64,000 nt of DNA, from the NCBI RefSeq assembly GCF_001677275.1, contig NZ_CP016179.1:186001-250000 (forward strand). Reading direction: 5' to 3'. The translations under genes and the position numbers were made by a program. The notes beneath the pieces are model-generated. The model saw only the letters and a list, made by a program, of their open reading frames with translations, made no database searches and had not been told where the DNA came from. The DNA is from Vibrio breoganii (GTDB taxonomy: Bacteria > Pseudomonadota > Gammaproteobacteria > Enterobacterales > Vibrionaceae). Shown in pieces: positions 50,931-58,247 of this stretch (position 1 is the stretch's first letter; the number at the start of each line of letters is the position of its first letter).

Positions 50931-50958
50931 GGTCGATACTTCTGTATCGGCCTTTTTT
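50931..50958 (+). terminator. Rho-independent terminator of the lyase/porin operon
   Basis: GGTCGATA and TATCGGCC arms with a TTTTTT tail. Confidence 0.9.
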
Positions 50959-50972
50959 GATTCTACTTAGCA

Positions 50973-51194
50973 GTGGTGGTTTGTTTGTCTGAAGGTTGTG
51001 ATCGACTTGTGGTAGTGGGTGGTGGTCCAGGTTTGTCCCTTGCAAAAGAAGTAGGCATGAAACGGCGTTCAGTTAATGTTGGTACGGTCGGCCATGTGGA
51101 CTATGGAAAAGTTTGTGGGGTGATACAAAGCGTTGATCGAGGGAAAAGCCGGAAATCAGATAGGAAGCGAAACAGAAAGAATCGATGGTCCTAG
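50973..51194 (+). CDS. Short ORF with EF-Tu-like G1 segment, possibly remnant
   Basis: The 73-codon frame includes VNVGTVGHVDYGK, close to the EF-Tu P-loop VNVGTIGHVDHGKTTL, but the Thr residues after Lys are replaced by VCG and the His by Tyr. It is preceded by VVVGGGPGLSLAKEVGM. The start is ambiguous (GTG 50973 or ATG 51057). This may be a small phage-type protein or a fragment. The C-terminus lies in a locally repeated segment and is basic. Not likely a GTPase. Confidence 0.4.
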   Translation: MVVCLSEGCDRLVVVGGGPGLSLAKEVGMKRRSVNVGTVGHVDYGKVCGVIQSVDRGKSRKSDRKRNRKNRWS

Positions 51195-51270
51195 GTTGGA
51201 AGAAAGAACAACCTAGGAGTTCTGGCTAGTGGGTTAGTGGATGCGCGCCCCACCAGTATCAGGGCTTATG
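51125..51270. repeat. Copy 1 of a ~110-base locally duplicated segment
   Basis: The segment repeats, with about 85-90 percent visible match, the region 52195-52335: GGAAATCAGATAGGAAG, AATCGATGGTCCTAGG, CAACCTAGGAGTTCTGGCTA and TTAGTGGATGC... Copy 1 contains a short relict of the 3' end of the gene in copy 2: the minus-strand end reads NLPISPDTGGARIH and stop, against NLLISVDTGGACIH. It also holds a CCTAGGTTG/CAACCTAGG hairpin. Confidence 0.75.
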
Positions 51271-51276
51271 GGTAGG

Positions 51277-51302
51277 TTGAGAGTCTCCTAGGAGACTCTC
51301 AA
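51277..51302. repeat. Perfect 26-base palindrome
   Basis: The half site is TTGAGAGTCTCCT, followed by its exact complement AGGAGACTCTCAA. It lies between the stop of the truncated lipoprotein gene on the minus strand and the duplicated segment. It can form a cruciform or, in RNA, a long hairpin without T run; it may be a terminator or a recombination junction. Confidence 0.7.
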
Positions 51303-51309
51303 GGTGCTA

Positions 51310-51740
51310 TCAGTCTTCGGTGAGTGTGTAACGGAGCCCACCAAAGCCATAATAGTAGAAATCGTCTGATACTTCGGGGGTTTTCATGTAAGTAATATAT
51401 AATAACTTGCGTCTTGGGGTGGCGGTGTTGAAGAACGTATACTCAAACTTCGTAACACGAGTGTCCCCGTAAATTGGTTTTGGATCTTTGACGACTTTAT
51501 ATGCATTTATTATTTGCCCGTCATGGTGAGAGTATACATCACTAATGTTCCCTTTTATTAGTGTTGCTTTACCATCGGCTGTGGTTTTGATCTGGAAAGT
51601 ACCAGCTTCAACAGCAGGTTTGTTCATGTATTTACGTTAAACTCGTTTGAAAAAACGCCATCGACGTAGCCGTCCCCTTCGCCACACCCAGAAAGGAGTG
51701 TGGTTGCTAGCAGGGATGTTGCAATAAGTGATTTTTTCAT
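51310..51740 (-). pseudogene. Lipoprotein gene split by a frameshift
   Basis: The minus strand from ATG 51740 encodes MKKSLIATSLLATTLLSGCG (lipobox LSGC), then EGDGYVDGVFSNEFNVNT and stops at TGA 51624. A second frame begins at ATG 51627, overlapping by 4 bases: MNKPAVEAGTFQIKTTADGK and on to 105 residues, with no signal of its own. The first is only a signal plus short stalk, and the second has strand-rich sequence typical of the same protein family. A single-base shift has probably separated them; programmed re-initiation is the alternative. Confidence 0.6.
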
Positions 51741-52194
51741 TGTGTACTCCGTTACTAATAGACATTCTATTTAAATTACAAAGACCAAGTTTGTGACGTA
51801 AGAATATAACTTCTCAATAGAGAACTGGTCTTATTCTGGCCTCTGCCACTATATCCGTAAGGTTCTACAGTAGGATATTCGTTTATAATTTGGAATTAAA
51901 AACATGAATTCTTACCTAGAGTTCATTGTTATATCACAGAGTTATACTGGGTGAAAGATTCAGATTAACCACACAAAACCAGCGTTTTATATCAATCTGC
52001 TTTGATTGTACTTCTATATTGATGGGAAGTGATTCGTCGACACTAATATTGCGATGTGACCCACGACTCTCAATCCTATATATATATTCCCTTCACCCCG
52101 ATTGGTTCTCGATGTAATAAGTGAACTGCTCCTTATTGCGGATGTATTAATGCTACCACTAGACAATAGTCGCTAAAGTCTAGTTATCGCAGCA
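51741..52194. other. AT-rich gap without convincing genes
   Basis: About 450 bases. A 63-codon frame at 51926 lacks a ribosome-binding site and has unlikely composition (FSM ending, many rare residues). Runs such as CTATATATATATTC may reflect promoters for flanking genes. Nothing else recognised. Confidence 0.4.
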
Positions 52195-52335
52195 AAGCGT
52201 TTATGGATAAGGGGGGTGGGAAATCGGATAGGAAGAATCGATGGTCCTAGGCTGGAGCAAAAAACAACCTAGGACTTCTGGCTAATGTGTTAGTGGATAC
52301 ATGCCCCGCCAGTATCAACGCTTATGAGCAGGTTG
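52195..52335. repeat. Copy 2 of the local duplication (3' end of 229-aa gene)
   Basis: Corresponds to 51125-51270. It includes the last 15 codons of the 229-residue minus-strand gene and its downstream hairpin CCTAGGCTG/CAACCTAGG. On the minus strand the single mismatch becomes a G-U pair, so the RNA hairpin is preserved between copies. Confidence 0.75.
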
Positions 52336-52979
52336 GCTTTATCCAAAAACTCATGGAGTTCAATTCTGTTCGACTCTTTATCAATGCACTTCGTCTTTAA
52401 GGCTACCCAATAGATAAAAGATGCTAGGTATGTATCGTCAATATTAACTATCTCCATCGGATCGACATCGATAAGTAATGACAGGAGTTTGTTTCTGACG
52501 TCTCTTATGATGCAGTGTAAACAATCACCTTCATTTATGGCTTCTTGGAGGGGGTCCCAGTGGTCAATGTGATCGAGTGGACCTGTTTGTAGGTGAATTT
52601 GAGTGCTGAAACCAGGCATCGTTATGATAAGTGACTTAGTGGGTTTAGGTTCGGCGTGGAATAGCTTTTTGTTCGCATGGACAAAATCAGGAAAAGCGTA
52701 TACTCGACCGTCTGCTAACTTCGCATCTGACTCAAGCAGCCATCCAGCGAGTATAGATAGGTTGACCATGACGTCTCCGGGATCTGGTAGATCTCCTGAC
52801 TGGATTCGACTATCGAATTCCTCGCTTAGTTTCATTAGCGCGGCTGTAGCATAGGCGGGGCAAGGATGGTCAAGGTCGTTATAAAAAATGTGATATGAGT
52901 CTTTGCAACCATCTATGATATTTTTGTTTTCTGTATTGAGGGAGAATTCAACTCCGAATGCCTGGATGATTATTTCCAT
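52290..52979 (-). CDS. Hypothetical protein, 229 aa
   Basis: ATG 52979 has AAAGG at good spacing; the open frame to 53030 lacks a site. A soluble protein with MEIIIQAFGVEFSLNTENKN start, a His/Cys-containing middle (NEGDCLHCIIRDVRNKLLSL) and a helical C-terminus. The 3' end and downstream hairpin are duplicated 1 kb to the left. Family not recognised. Confidence 0.65.
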   Translation of the reverse strand: MEIIIQAFGVEFSLNTENKNIIDGCKDSYHIFYNDLDHPCPAYATAALMKLSEEFDSRIQSGDLPDPGDVMVNLSILAGWLLESDAKLADGRVYAFPDFVHANKKLFHAEPKPTKSLIITMPGFSTQIHLQTGPLDHIDHWDPLQEAINEGDCLHCIIRDVRNKLLSLLIDVDPMEIVNIDDTYLASFIYWVALKTKCIDKESNRIELHEFLDKANLLISVDTGGACIH

Positions 52980-53126
52980 GAAGTACCTTTGAGAGACTGG
53001 TGGTTCATGTAAGTCTAGCGGTATCTGCAATTCGCTGAAACTTTGTTGTTTGCAAATTTTGACGGAGTTGCGTTAAAAAATCATCAACACACTTTGAGTT
53101 ACTGAGGGCTTTGCATAAGGAAAGCG

Positions 53127-53342
53127 ATGGCCAAATGGTTGGCTTTTGATGTTACCTATAGCGAGGTTTTAGGAATGGCAAAGTGTGCAGAATGTGGTCA
53201 AGAGATTGATCTTGAGGATTTAGACCGAAATATTAGTGAGCCGTTACATCTATGGTGCACTGAATGGTGGCGTTTAAGTCAGGGCGAGTGGGTCGCTAAA
53301 GACCATGGTGCAGGTAATTTTGCGCCGACTGATGCATTTTAG
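53127..53342 (+). CDS. Small zinc-knuckle-like protein, 71 aa
   Basis: MAKWLAFDVTYSEVLGMAKC followed by AECGQEIDLEDLD and HLWCTEWW. A CxxCG plus HxxC pair may bind zinc. A second ATG at 53175 (MAKCAECGQE) may be the true start. The gene is followed at once by another small gene. Function unknown. Confidence 0.55.
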   Translation: MAKWLAFDVTYSEVLGMAKCAECGQEIDLEDLDRNISEPLHLWCTEWWRLSQGEWVAKDHGAGNFAPTDAF

Positions 53343-53352
53343 GAGTGATGAT

Positions 53353-53547
53353 TTGAATAAAATTGATACATATTTGACCCGAGTTGATAAGACTGAGTGC
53401 CTCTTATATGAGGAATTGGCGTCACAGTTAAGGGTCATTCTAGAAGCGCAAGATAAGCAAGCGCTGCTTCAGATGATTGGGCAGGTATCAGGTAGAAATC
53501 TGAGTTTTGAAAAGGTGCTGGTTCAGGTTCGAAACCAAATGCCTTAA
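53353..53547 (+). CDS. Small helical protein, 64 aa
   Basis: TTG 53353 with TAGGAG upstream is the likely start (LNKIDTYLTRVDKTECLLYE); the longer frame from 53305 overlaps the upstream gene without a site. The protein is helical, with RVILEAQDKQALLQMIGQVS. Function unknown. It ends before a terminator. Confidence 0.55.
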   Translation: MNKIDTYLTRVDKTECLLYEELASQLRVILEAQDKQALLQMIGQVSGRNLSFEKVLVQVRNQMP

Positions 53548-53569
53548 TGAATTCATCATCTTAGCTATT

Positions 53570-53602
53570 AAGCGACATATCCATTGGGTATGTCGCTTTT
53601 TT
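53570..53602 (+). terminator. Rho-independent terminator
   Basis: AGCGACATA and TATGTCGCT arms, loop TCCATTGGG-type, seven T in the tail. Confidence 0.9.
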
Positions 53603-53689
53603 TATACCTCTTTCTTGGTGCAACTGCATCTTTACTTGCTGTGTATTTGTCCTAGTAAGGGCAACAGTAGAGCTAAACGGGAAAGGCTA

Positions 53690-54370
53690 ATGAAAAATGC
53701 AGTTGTAATTGGGGTCTGTGCTCTGGTTTCATTGGGTGCTTACGCATCGCCAGACTACCTAAATGTTATTGGTGGAGTGAAGGATAATGTCGGGTTCGTA
53801 CCAGTATCGCCGGAAGATTTAAATACGGATGGTGGGCAAAATTCGACATCCTCGACTCCACAGGAGGAAGGTGGGCGGTTTGAGATTGAGGTGGACTGGA
53901 GTCGGTATTCAAATACATGGTTGCGGGTTAGGTATAATGCGGATGAAAAGCCGTCGTGGGTATCGTACGGCCCTTATTATGGTGTGACTAGTATATGGAA
54001 TCTCAAAGTCAACAACAGTAATGCAACTGTTACTCCCTATATAAATTCTATGTTGAATTCTGTCAATTCATCGACTCCTAATTCTATCGCTCTTAGATAT
54101 CGATTCAGCCACAATTGGCCGCAATACTACTCAGGGTGTTCTAGTGAGTATCTGAGTGATGAGTATGAGGTTGTTGTATCAAACATGGTTTGGGATTACC
54201 AATATGTCACTGAGGAAGGTCCGACAATGGATGTTATGCCTGCCGGATCTGATTTTTTTATTCGGCCTGTAGGTTCTCTATTTGGCAATGAGGATCATCG
54301 CTATTTTACTTATAAGTATGTTATTGAGTGGGATAGCTTCGTTCCATCCGAAGAAGATCCGTGTGGTTGA
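53690..54370 (+). CDS. Exported protein sharing the cassette N-terminal module, 226 aa
   Basis: ATG 53690 begins a signal peptide MKNAVVIGVCALVSLGAYA. The mature start SPDYLNVIGGVKDNVGFVPV, then LNTDGGQNS, has the same YxxVIxGV...GGxN pattern as cassette proteins B, E and F (for example DYNSVIDGVASG). The ERN repeats are absent; instead a 150-residue Trp/Tyr/Asn-rich domain follows (WLRVRYNADEKPSWVSYGPY), with two Cys near the end. The N-terminal module may be a shared export or assembly signal joined to different bodies. No family recognised. Confidence 0.65.
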   Translation: MKNAVVIGVCALVSLGAYASPDYLNVIGGVKDNVGFVPVSPEDLNTDGGQNSTSSTPQEEGGRFEIEVDWSRYSNTWLRVRYNADEKPSWVSYGPYYGVTSIWNLKVNNSNATVTPYINSMLNSVNSSTPNSIALRYRFSHNWPQYYSGCSSEYLSDEYEVVVSNMVWDYQYVTEEGPTMDVMPAGSDFFIRPVGSLFGNEDHRYFTYKYVIEWDSFVPSEEDPCG

Positions 54371-54484
54371 TTAACATTCAAATCCAAGTAGCAGATTGGT
54401 CAGTATAATAACGCAACATCAGAGATGTTGATTGCACAACTTCAATAACACTGGTGTTTATATTAGATACTGGGGTTTTGAAAA

Positions 54485-54682
54485 ATGAAATTTGTGAATG
54501 GTTTGGTGTTGGCGACGGTGTTGGCATCCACAGGTGTTATGGCTGGTGGTTTAGGTAAAACAGGTCAAGATGATCGACAACATATCCGAAGTGAGCGTGT
54601 TACGTTAGACGTAGCTGTAACTGCTGATGGTGAAGCGCATAAAATTGGCGATTGGCATAAGACAAACAATCGTAAGCGTTAA
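54485..54682 (+). CDS. Small exported protein, 65 aa
   Basis: MKFVNGLVLATVLASTGVMA is a clear signal peptide, leaving a 45-residue polar mature peptide (GGLGKTGQDDRQHIRSERVT ...KTNNRKR). Function unknown; could be a secreted peptide or a small envelope protein. Terminator directly after. Confidence 0.6.
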   Translation: MKFVNGLVLATVLASTGVMAGGLGKTGQDDRQHIRSERVTLDVAVTADGEAHKIGDWHKTNNRKR

Positions 54683-54692
54683 GTAGAATTGG

Positions 54693-54737
54693 AGATGGGT
54701 CGCAGAGTTCTTGCTTTGCGACCCATCTCTGTTTTTT
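54693..54737 (+). terminator. Rho-independent terminator
   Basis: AGATGGGTCGC and GCGACCCATCT arms with a downstream TTTTTT. Confidence 0.9.
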
Positions 54738-54829
54738 CGAGGCTAATAAGACTAGGTCTAAGAGATTGAAGTTAGTCTAGTTTTTGCGGTCGATTGGCGC
54801 CCGTATAATGGTTATATATTACTTGGGTT

Positions 54830-55729
54830 GTGGATTTTAGTATCGTGAAGATAAGGCCGTTTTTGAAATACGTGGGGGGAAAGAGGTGGCTTGCTGATGC
54901 TGTGGCTGATGTCTATCGTCATTTACAGTGTGGTCATCTGATAGAGCCGTTTTGTGGTGCTGGTTCTGTCTTCATGGCTGTTCAGCCAGAGCGCGCAACC
55001 CTTAACGATAGTAATGTTCATCTGATAAATCTGTATCGACAAATAGGGTTTGCTGACTTCAACCTCGGGCGAATTAATGCCGAGAATTCTGCTCAAGTGT
55101 TTCTGTTCAATAGGGCACGATTTAATGAGTTAATCGATAGTGGGGAGTTCGAGTCCCTTGAATCGGCACAATTACTCTACTATCTGAATCGCCATTGCTT
55201 TAATGGGCTAATGCGGTTCAATCAGAAGCGAGGCCATTTCAATGTGCCATATGGGAAGTATAAAAAGCCATTTGTACTTTCTGATTTCTCAGCCTATCAA
55301 GACCTGTTTAAAAGGTGTGATTTTATTAGTGGTGATTTTCATCATGTCTTTGAGTCGGTGTCGTCTGACTCGCTACTCTTTGTTGATCCGCCATACTACA
55401 AGACGTTCACTACATACTCTGGTGTGCCGTTCACGTTTGAAGATCAGTTGCGGCTTCTTTCTATTCTTGAGTCTGTGTCGGTACCCGTTATCGCGACAAA
55501 CTCCTTTGAAAAAGACTTGGTTGAAGCGTACCAAGGTGCAGGCTTTATCGTATTCAAAATTATGGTATCGAGAATGATCTCGAGTGATGGTAATCGGGAT
55601 GATGCAGCGGAGATGATAGCTATAAAAGGTATCAGTCCTACAGTGTTTAGGCGGATACTAAAGGCTAGGGGGTTGTCTTTGAGGCAAGCAAGGCCGGTAA
55701 AGGAAGCAAAACTCACGCTCGAGGTGTAA
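54830..55729 (+). CDS. Dam-type N6-adenine DNA methyltransferase
   Basis: The 299-residue protein starts at GTG 54830 (or 54845). It has the D12-class order: FLKYVGGKRWLAD (AdoMet-binding FxxYxGGK), IEPFCGAGSVFMAV, LNRHCFNGLMRFNQKRGHFN with VPYGKY, and the catalytic SLLFVDPPYYKTF (DPPY). The sequence and length fit Dam/T4 Dam type enzymes, which methylate GATC; specificity is inferred. No partner restriction gene is adjacent, so it is an orphan methylase, possibly protecting the element. The C-terminal KAxGLSLRQARPV region is basic. Confidence 0.9.
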   Translation: MDFSIVKIRPFLKYVGGKRWLADAVADVYRHLQCGHLIEPFCGAGSVFMAVQPERATLNDSNVHLINLYRQIGFADFNLGRINAENSAQVFLFNRARFNELIDSGEFESLESAQLLYYLNRHCFNGLMRFNQKRGHFNVPYGKYKKPFVLSDFSAYQDLFKRCDFISGDFHHVFESVSSDSLLFVDPPYYKTFTTYSGVPFTFEDQLRLLSILESVSVPVIATNSFEKDLVEAYQGAGFIVFKIMVSRMISSDGNRDDAAEMIAIKGISPTVFRRILKARGLSLRQARPVKEAKLTLEV

Positions 55730-55759
55730 GAGGCGAGTTCTGCTTAAATAATTCAAATG

Positions 55760-56203
55760 CTACTTTGGTTGAACGGTCACGATGATGCCGTCAACGCTAA
55801 TAACTTCAACAGCTGTACCGGCTTTAATGTCTTGGTGCGTTACTGCGCCATAGCAGCTGTGCCCTAAAGACAGTCTGAACTTTCCAGCCTTGGTGTCAGA
55901 CTCAACGGTAGCAACCTTACCAATTAGATTGTCGCTTGGGTTGTTGAGATTGTTACCTGCTTCTTCGTTGGTGCCCGCTTGGTTTAGCCAAACACCAACA
56001 GCTGAAAGTACGGATAGGCACCCGAAGATAACCCAATGCGCTTGCCAAGGCAGTCCGCCAACAGCAGTTATCCCCGCGACCAAAAGAGCGGAAATACCAA
56101 GCCAGAGTAGGTAGCCAAGTGGGGCGATGCACTCTCCAATTAGCATAATTAAGCCAAAAGCGAACCAAAACCAGAGAGACAGTTCTGATAGATACTCAAT
56201 CAT
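55760..56203 (-). CDS. NfeD-like membrane protein
   Basis: ATG 56203 follows AGGGCAATAAC. The 147-residue protein has three or four membrane helices (SELSLWFWFAFGLIMLIGE and others) and a C-terminal OB-fold-like domain from residue 90 (KVATVESDTKAGKFRLSLGH, AGTAVEVISVDGIIVTVQPK). This is NfeD/YbbK. NfeD partners with SPFH proteins such as QmcA, coupled upstream here. It is thought to support membrane microdomain quality control. Confidence 0.85.
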   Translation of the reverse strand: MIEYLSELSLWFWFAFGLIMLIGECIAPLGYLLWLGISALLVAGITAVGGLPWQAHWVIFGCLSVLSAVGVWLNQAGTNEEAGNNLNNPSDNLIGKVATVESDTKAGKFRLSLGHSCYGAVTHQDIKAGTAVEVISVDGIIVTVQPK

Positions 56204-56204
56204 G

Positions 56205-57116
56205 TTATTGCCCTGATTTTTGACTAAACATTTCTGCGACGCCCGCAATAGAACCCATTAGGCCTGACGCTTCTAGAGGTAGCATGATCATTTTGCTGTT
56301 CTCTGCAGTGCCAATTGACTTCAGTGCTTCTGTGTAGCCTTGCGCGATGAAGTAATTCACAGCTTGCATGTCGCCCGCCGAGATGGCGTCTGAGACCATT
56401 TGTGTCGCTTTTGCTTCGGCTTCTGCTTGGCGTTCGCGAGCTTCAGATTGCAAAATGGCCGATTGTTTTTCACCTTCTGCTTTTAAGATCTCAGATTGCT
56501 TTTGACCTTCTGCGCGAAGGATTTTAGCTTGTCTTACGCCTTCAGCTTCTAAGATTTCACTACGTTTCTGACGCTCAGCTTTCATCTGTGCGTTCATAGC
56601 GTCTGTGAGGTCCTTAGGTGGTTGAACATCCTTGATCTCAACGCGACAAATCTTTACGCCCCACTGATTTGTTGCTTCGTCAATTGTGGCCAGTAATTTG
56701 GTGTTGATTGTATCCCTTTGCGAGAGCATCGCATCTAACTCCATAGAGCCAAGTACGGTTCTGATCGAAGTCAGGGTTAGGTTTCGTATTGCCTGCTCTA
56801 AATCAGTAATCTCATACGCTGCTTTTGCAGCGTCAAATACCTGCACGAAGCACACAGCGTCTATTGAAACGTTAGCGTTGTCTTTTGAGATAACTTCTTG
56901 TGCAGGAATATCTAAAACGCGTTCCATGATGTTGATTTTGTTGCCGATTTGATCAATGAAAGGTGTGATGAAATTGAGCCCAGGTCTTAGTGTGTGGGTG
57001 TAACGACCGAAGCGCTCGACGGTCCAGTTGCTCCCTTGTGGAACTGTTTTGATGCAAGAAAGAATGATGCAGATACAGAGAAATACAAATATCGCAATGG
57101 CGGTTAGCTGTAGCAT
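56205..57116 (-). CDS. qmcA: SPFH/Band 7 protein, QmcA-like
   Basis: ATG 57116 with GGAAC is the start; the TTG at 57128 is not needed. The 303-residue protein has an N-terminal membrane anchor (LTAIAIFVFLCICIILSCI), the SPFH domain (TVERFGRYTHTLRPGLNFIT, VISKDNANVSIDAVCFVQVF, KICRVEIKDVQPPKDLTDAM) and a long coiled coil (residues 175-255) with ILRAEGQKQSEILKAEGEKQ. These scaffold membrane microdomains and modulate FtsH. The NfeD gene starts directly after its stop. Confidence 0.9.
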   Translation of the reverse strand: MLQLTAIAIFVFLCICIILSCIKTVPQGSNWTVERFGRYTHTLRPGLNFITPFIDQIGNKINIMERVLDIPAQEVISKDNANVSIDAVCFVQVFDAAKAAYEITDLEQAIRNLTLTSIRTVLGSMELDAMLSQRDTINTKLLATIDEATNQWGVKICRVEIKDVQPPKDLTDAMNAQMKAERQKRSEILEAEGVRQAKILRAEGQKQSEILKAEGEKQSAILQSEARERQAEAEAKATQMVSDAISAGDMQAVNYFIAQGYTEALKSIGTAENSKMIMLPLEASGLMGSIAGVAEMFSQKSGQ

Positions 57117-57333
57117 GTAGGGTTCCAATAGTTAATTAAATGCCACCTCAAATTACATTGTCTCGCCCTTTGTTAGTGTAAAAACGAGGTGCTTTGCGTG
57201 ATGTCTCTCAAATGAGTGAGATGCGATTCTATGTTGCTGTAACACAGACTGATAATTTGCCTTGTTTGCTTACTAAAGCCGAAGCCAATAATGGTTGGAT
57301 ATACCGACTTTGGTCGGGTTAGGAGGCGTAATT

Positions 57334-57525
57334 GTGAATAATGTAAGTGGTGTTGTAATGGGCTCTATTGCGATAGCAATTTCGTTGTTGATATTAGGGG
57401 TTGGTGTGGAAATTTTGGGATACCAGAGTTTCTTTATTAGCTATGCAGCTGTTGGGGTCGCTATGGGTGGAATAATTGTCCATATAGCAACATCAGTAGA
57501 AATGATCTTGAGTGAGGATAAGTAA
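57334..57525 (+). CDS. Small two-pass membrane protein, 63 aa
   Basis: GTG 57334 has a perfect AGGAGG site, so translation does not start at TTG 57295. Two hydrophobic segments: GVVMGSIAIAISLLILGVGV and FISYAAVGVAMGGIIVHIAT. Function unknown. The next gene overlaps or follows within 1 base. Confidence 0.6.
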   Translation: MNNVSGVVMGSIAIAISLLILGVGVEILGYQSFFISYAAVGVAMGGIIVHIATSVEMILSEDK

Positions 57526-57526
57526 G

Positions 57527-57781
57527 TTGAAGGTTAATATTCAGAGATTAAACGATACATTGGTAGTGGTTCTGGGTTATGCCTTTCTGCTTCTGGCTCT
57601 ATTGCATGCTGGCGTGGCTATCCATCTTGGTGGCTTAGACGGTGTTGGCATGGCAAATCAGCATTCAGCCTACGCAAAACAAATGGTTGTCTGTGCGTTA
57701 TTGGTAGCAATGGTGGGGGTTTATCGGGAATGTAGACAGGCCCGATTAAATCAAACTCAGAAGTGCTTGCGTATCGACTAG
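57527..57781 (+). CDS. Small two-pass membrane protein, 84 aa
   Basis: TTG 57527 follows GAGG in the end of the previous gene (an ATG-like start at 57512 is also open). Two hydrophobic segments (VVVLGYAFLLLALLHAGVAI and MVVCALLVAMVGVYREC) and a basic C-terminus. With the previous gene it forms a coupled pair of small membrane proteins. Terminator follows. Confidence 0.6.
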   Translation: MKVNIQRLNDTLVVVLGYAFLLLALLHAGVAIHLGGLDGVGMANQHSAYAKQMVVCALLVAMVGVYRECRQARLNQTQKCLRID

Positions 57782-57784
57782 CAA

Positions 57785-57829
57785 AAAAGCCCTAATGAAA
57801 TCATAGTGATTAATTGGGGCTTTCTATTT
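57785..57829 (+). terminator. Rho-independent terminator
   Basis: AAAGCCCTAAT and ATTGGGGCTTT arms (G-U pairs) followed by T-rich sequence. Confidence 0.75.
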
Positions 57830-57865
57830 TCTTTTGAAGGTTGCATGAGGTCTCGATGACATTGA

Positions 57866-58060
57866 TTAGTTCTTGTCGCCGAGGTAGTCGACAGTGATTG
57901 CGCATGCCATGCTAATGGGAATCCCAATGATTGCTATCCAACCAAGAATATCTGCAACTCTTTCGTTGTAATTTGTAATGTGAATAAAGTATCCAGTAAC
58001 CGCACATCCAACCATTAGGCTAATTAAGATGGCGAAAAACGTATCTAGTTTTCTGTTCAT
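57866..58060 (-). CDS. Small two-pass membrane protein, 64 aa
   Basis: ATG 58060 has GGAGC upstream. Hydrophobic segments LDTFFAILISLMVGCAVTGY and ILGWIAIIGIPISMACAIT. Convergent with the small membrane pair. Function unknown. Confidence 0.6.
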   Translation of the reverse strand: MNRKLDTFFAILISLMVGCAVTGYFIHITNYNERVADILGWIAIIGIPISMACAITVDYLGDKN

Positions 58061-58247
58061 TTGGAGCTCCAAGTTTTCTAGGTGAAAGGATTACGTCAGG
58101 ATTACCATCTGTGAGGTTATGTTGCTCTAGCGTAATGTCGGTACATTGAAATGGAATGAGGTGTCGAAGCAAAAAAGAAGCGAAACATAAAAACACAAAA
58201 AGTGTCATTTCTATATCACTGCTGGTTCTCCAGTAGAAATACAGAAA

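Noticed and set aside
50973..51194. Functional EF-Tu-like GTPase
   Set aside because: Too short, and the TT after the P-loop Lys and the switch regions are missing.
51926..52117. 63-codon frame in the AT-rich gap
   Set aside because: No ribosome-binding site, odd residue composition and no context.
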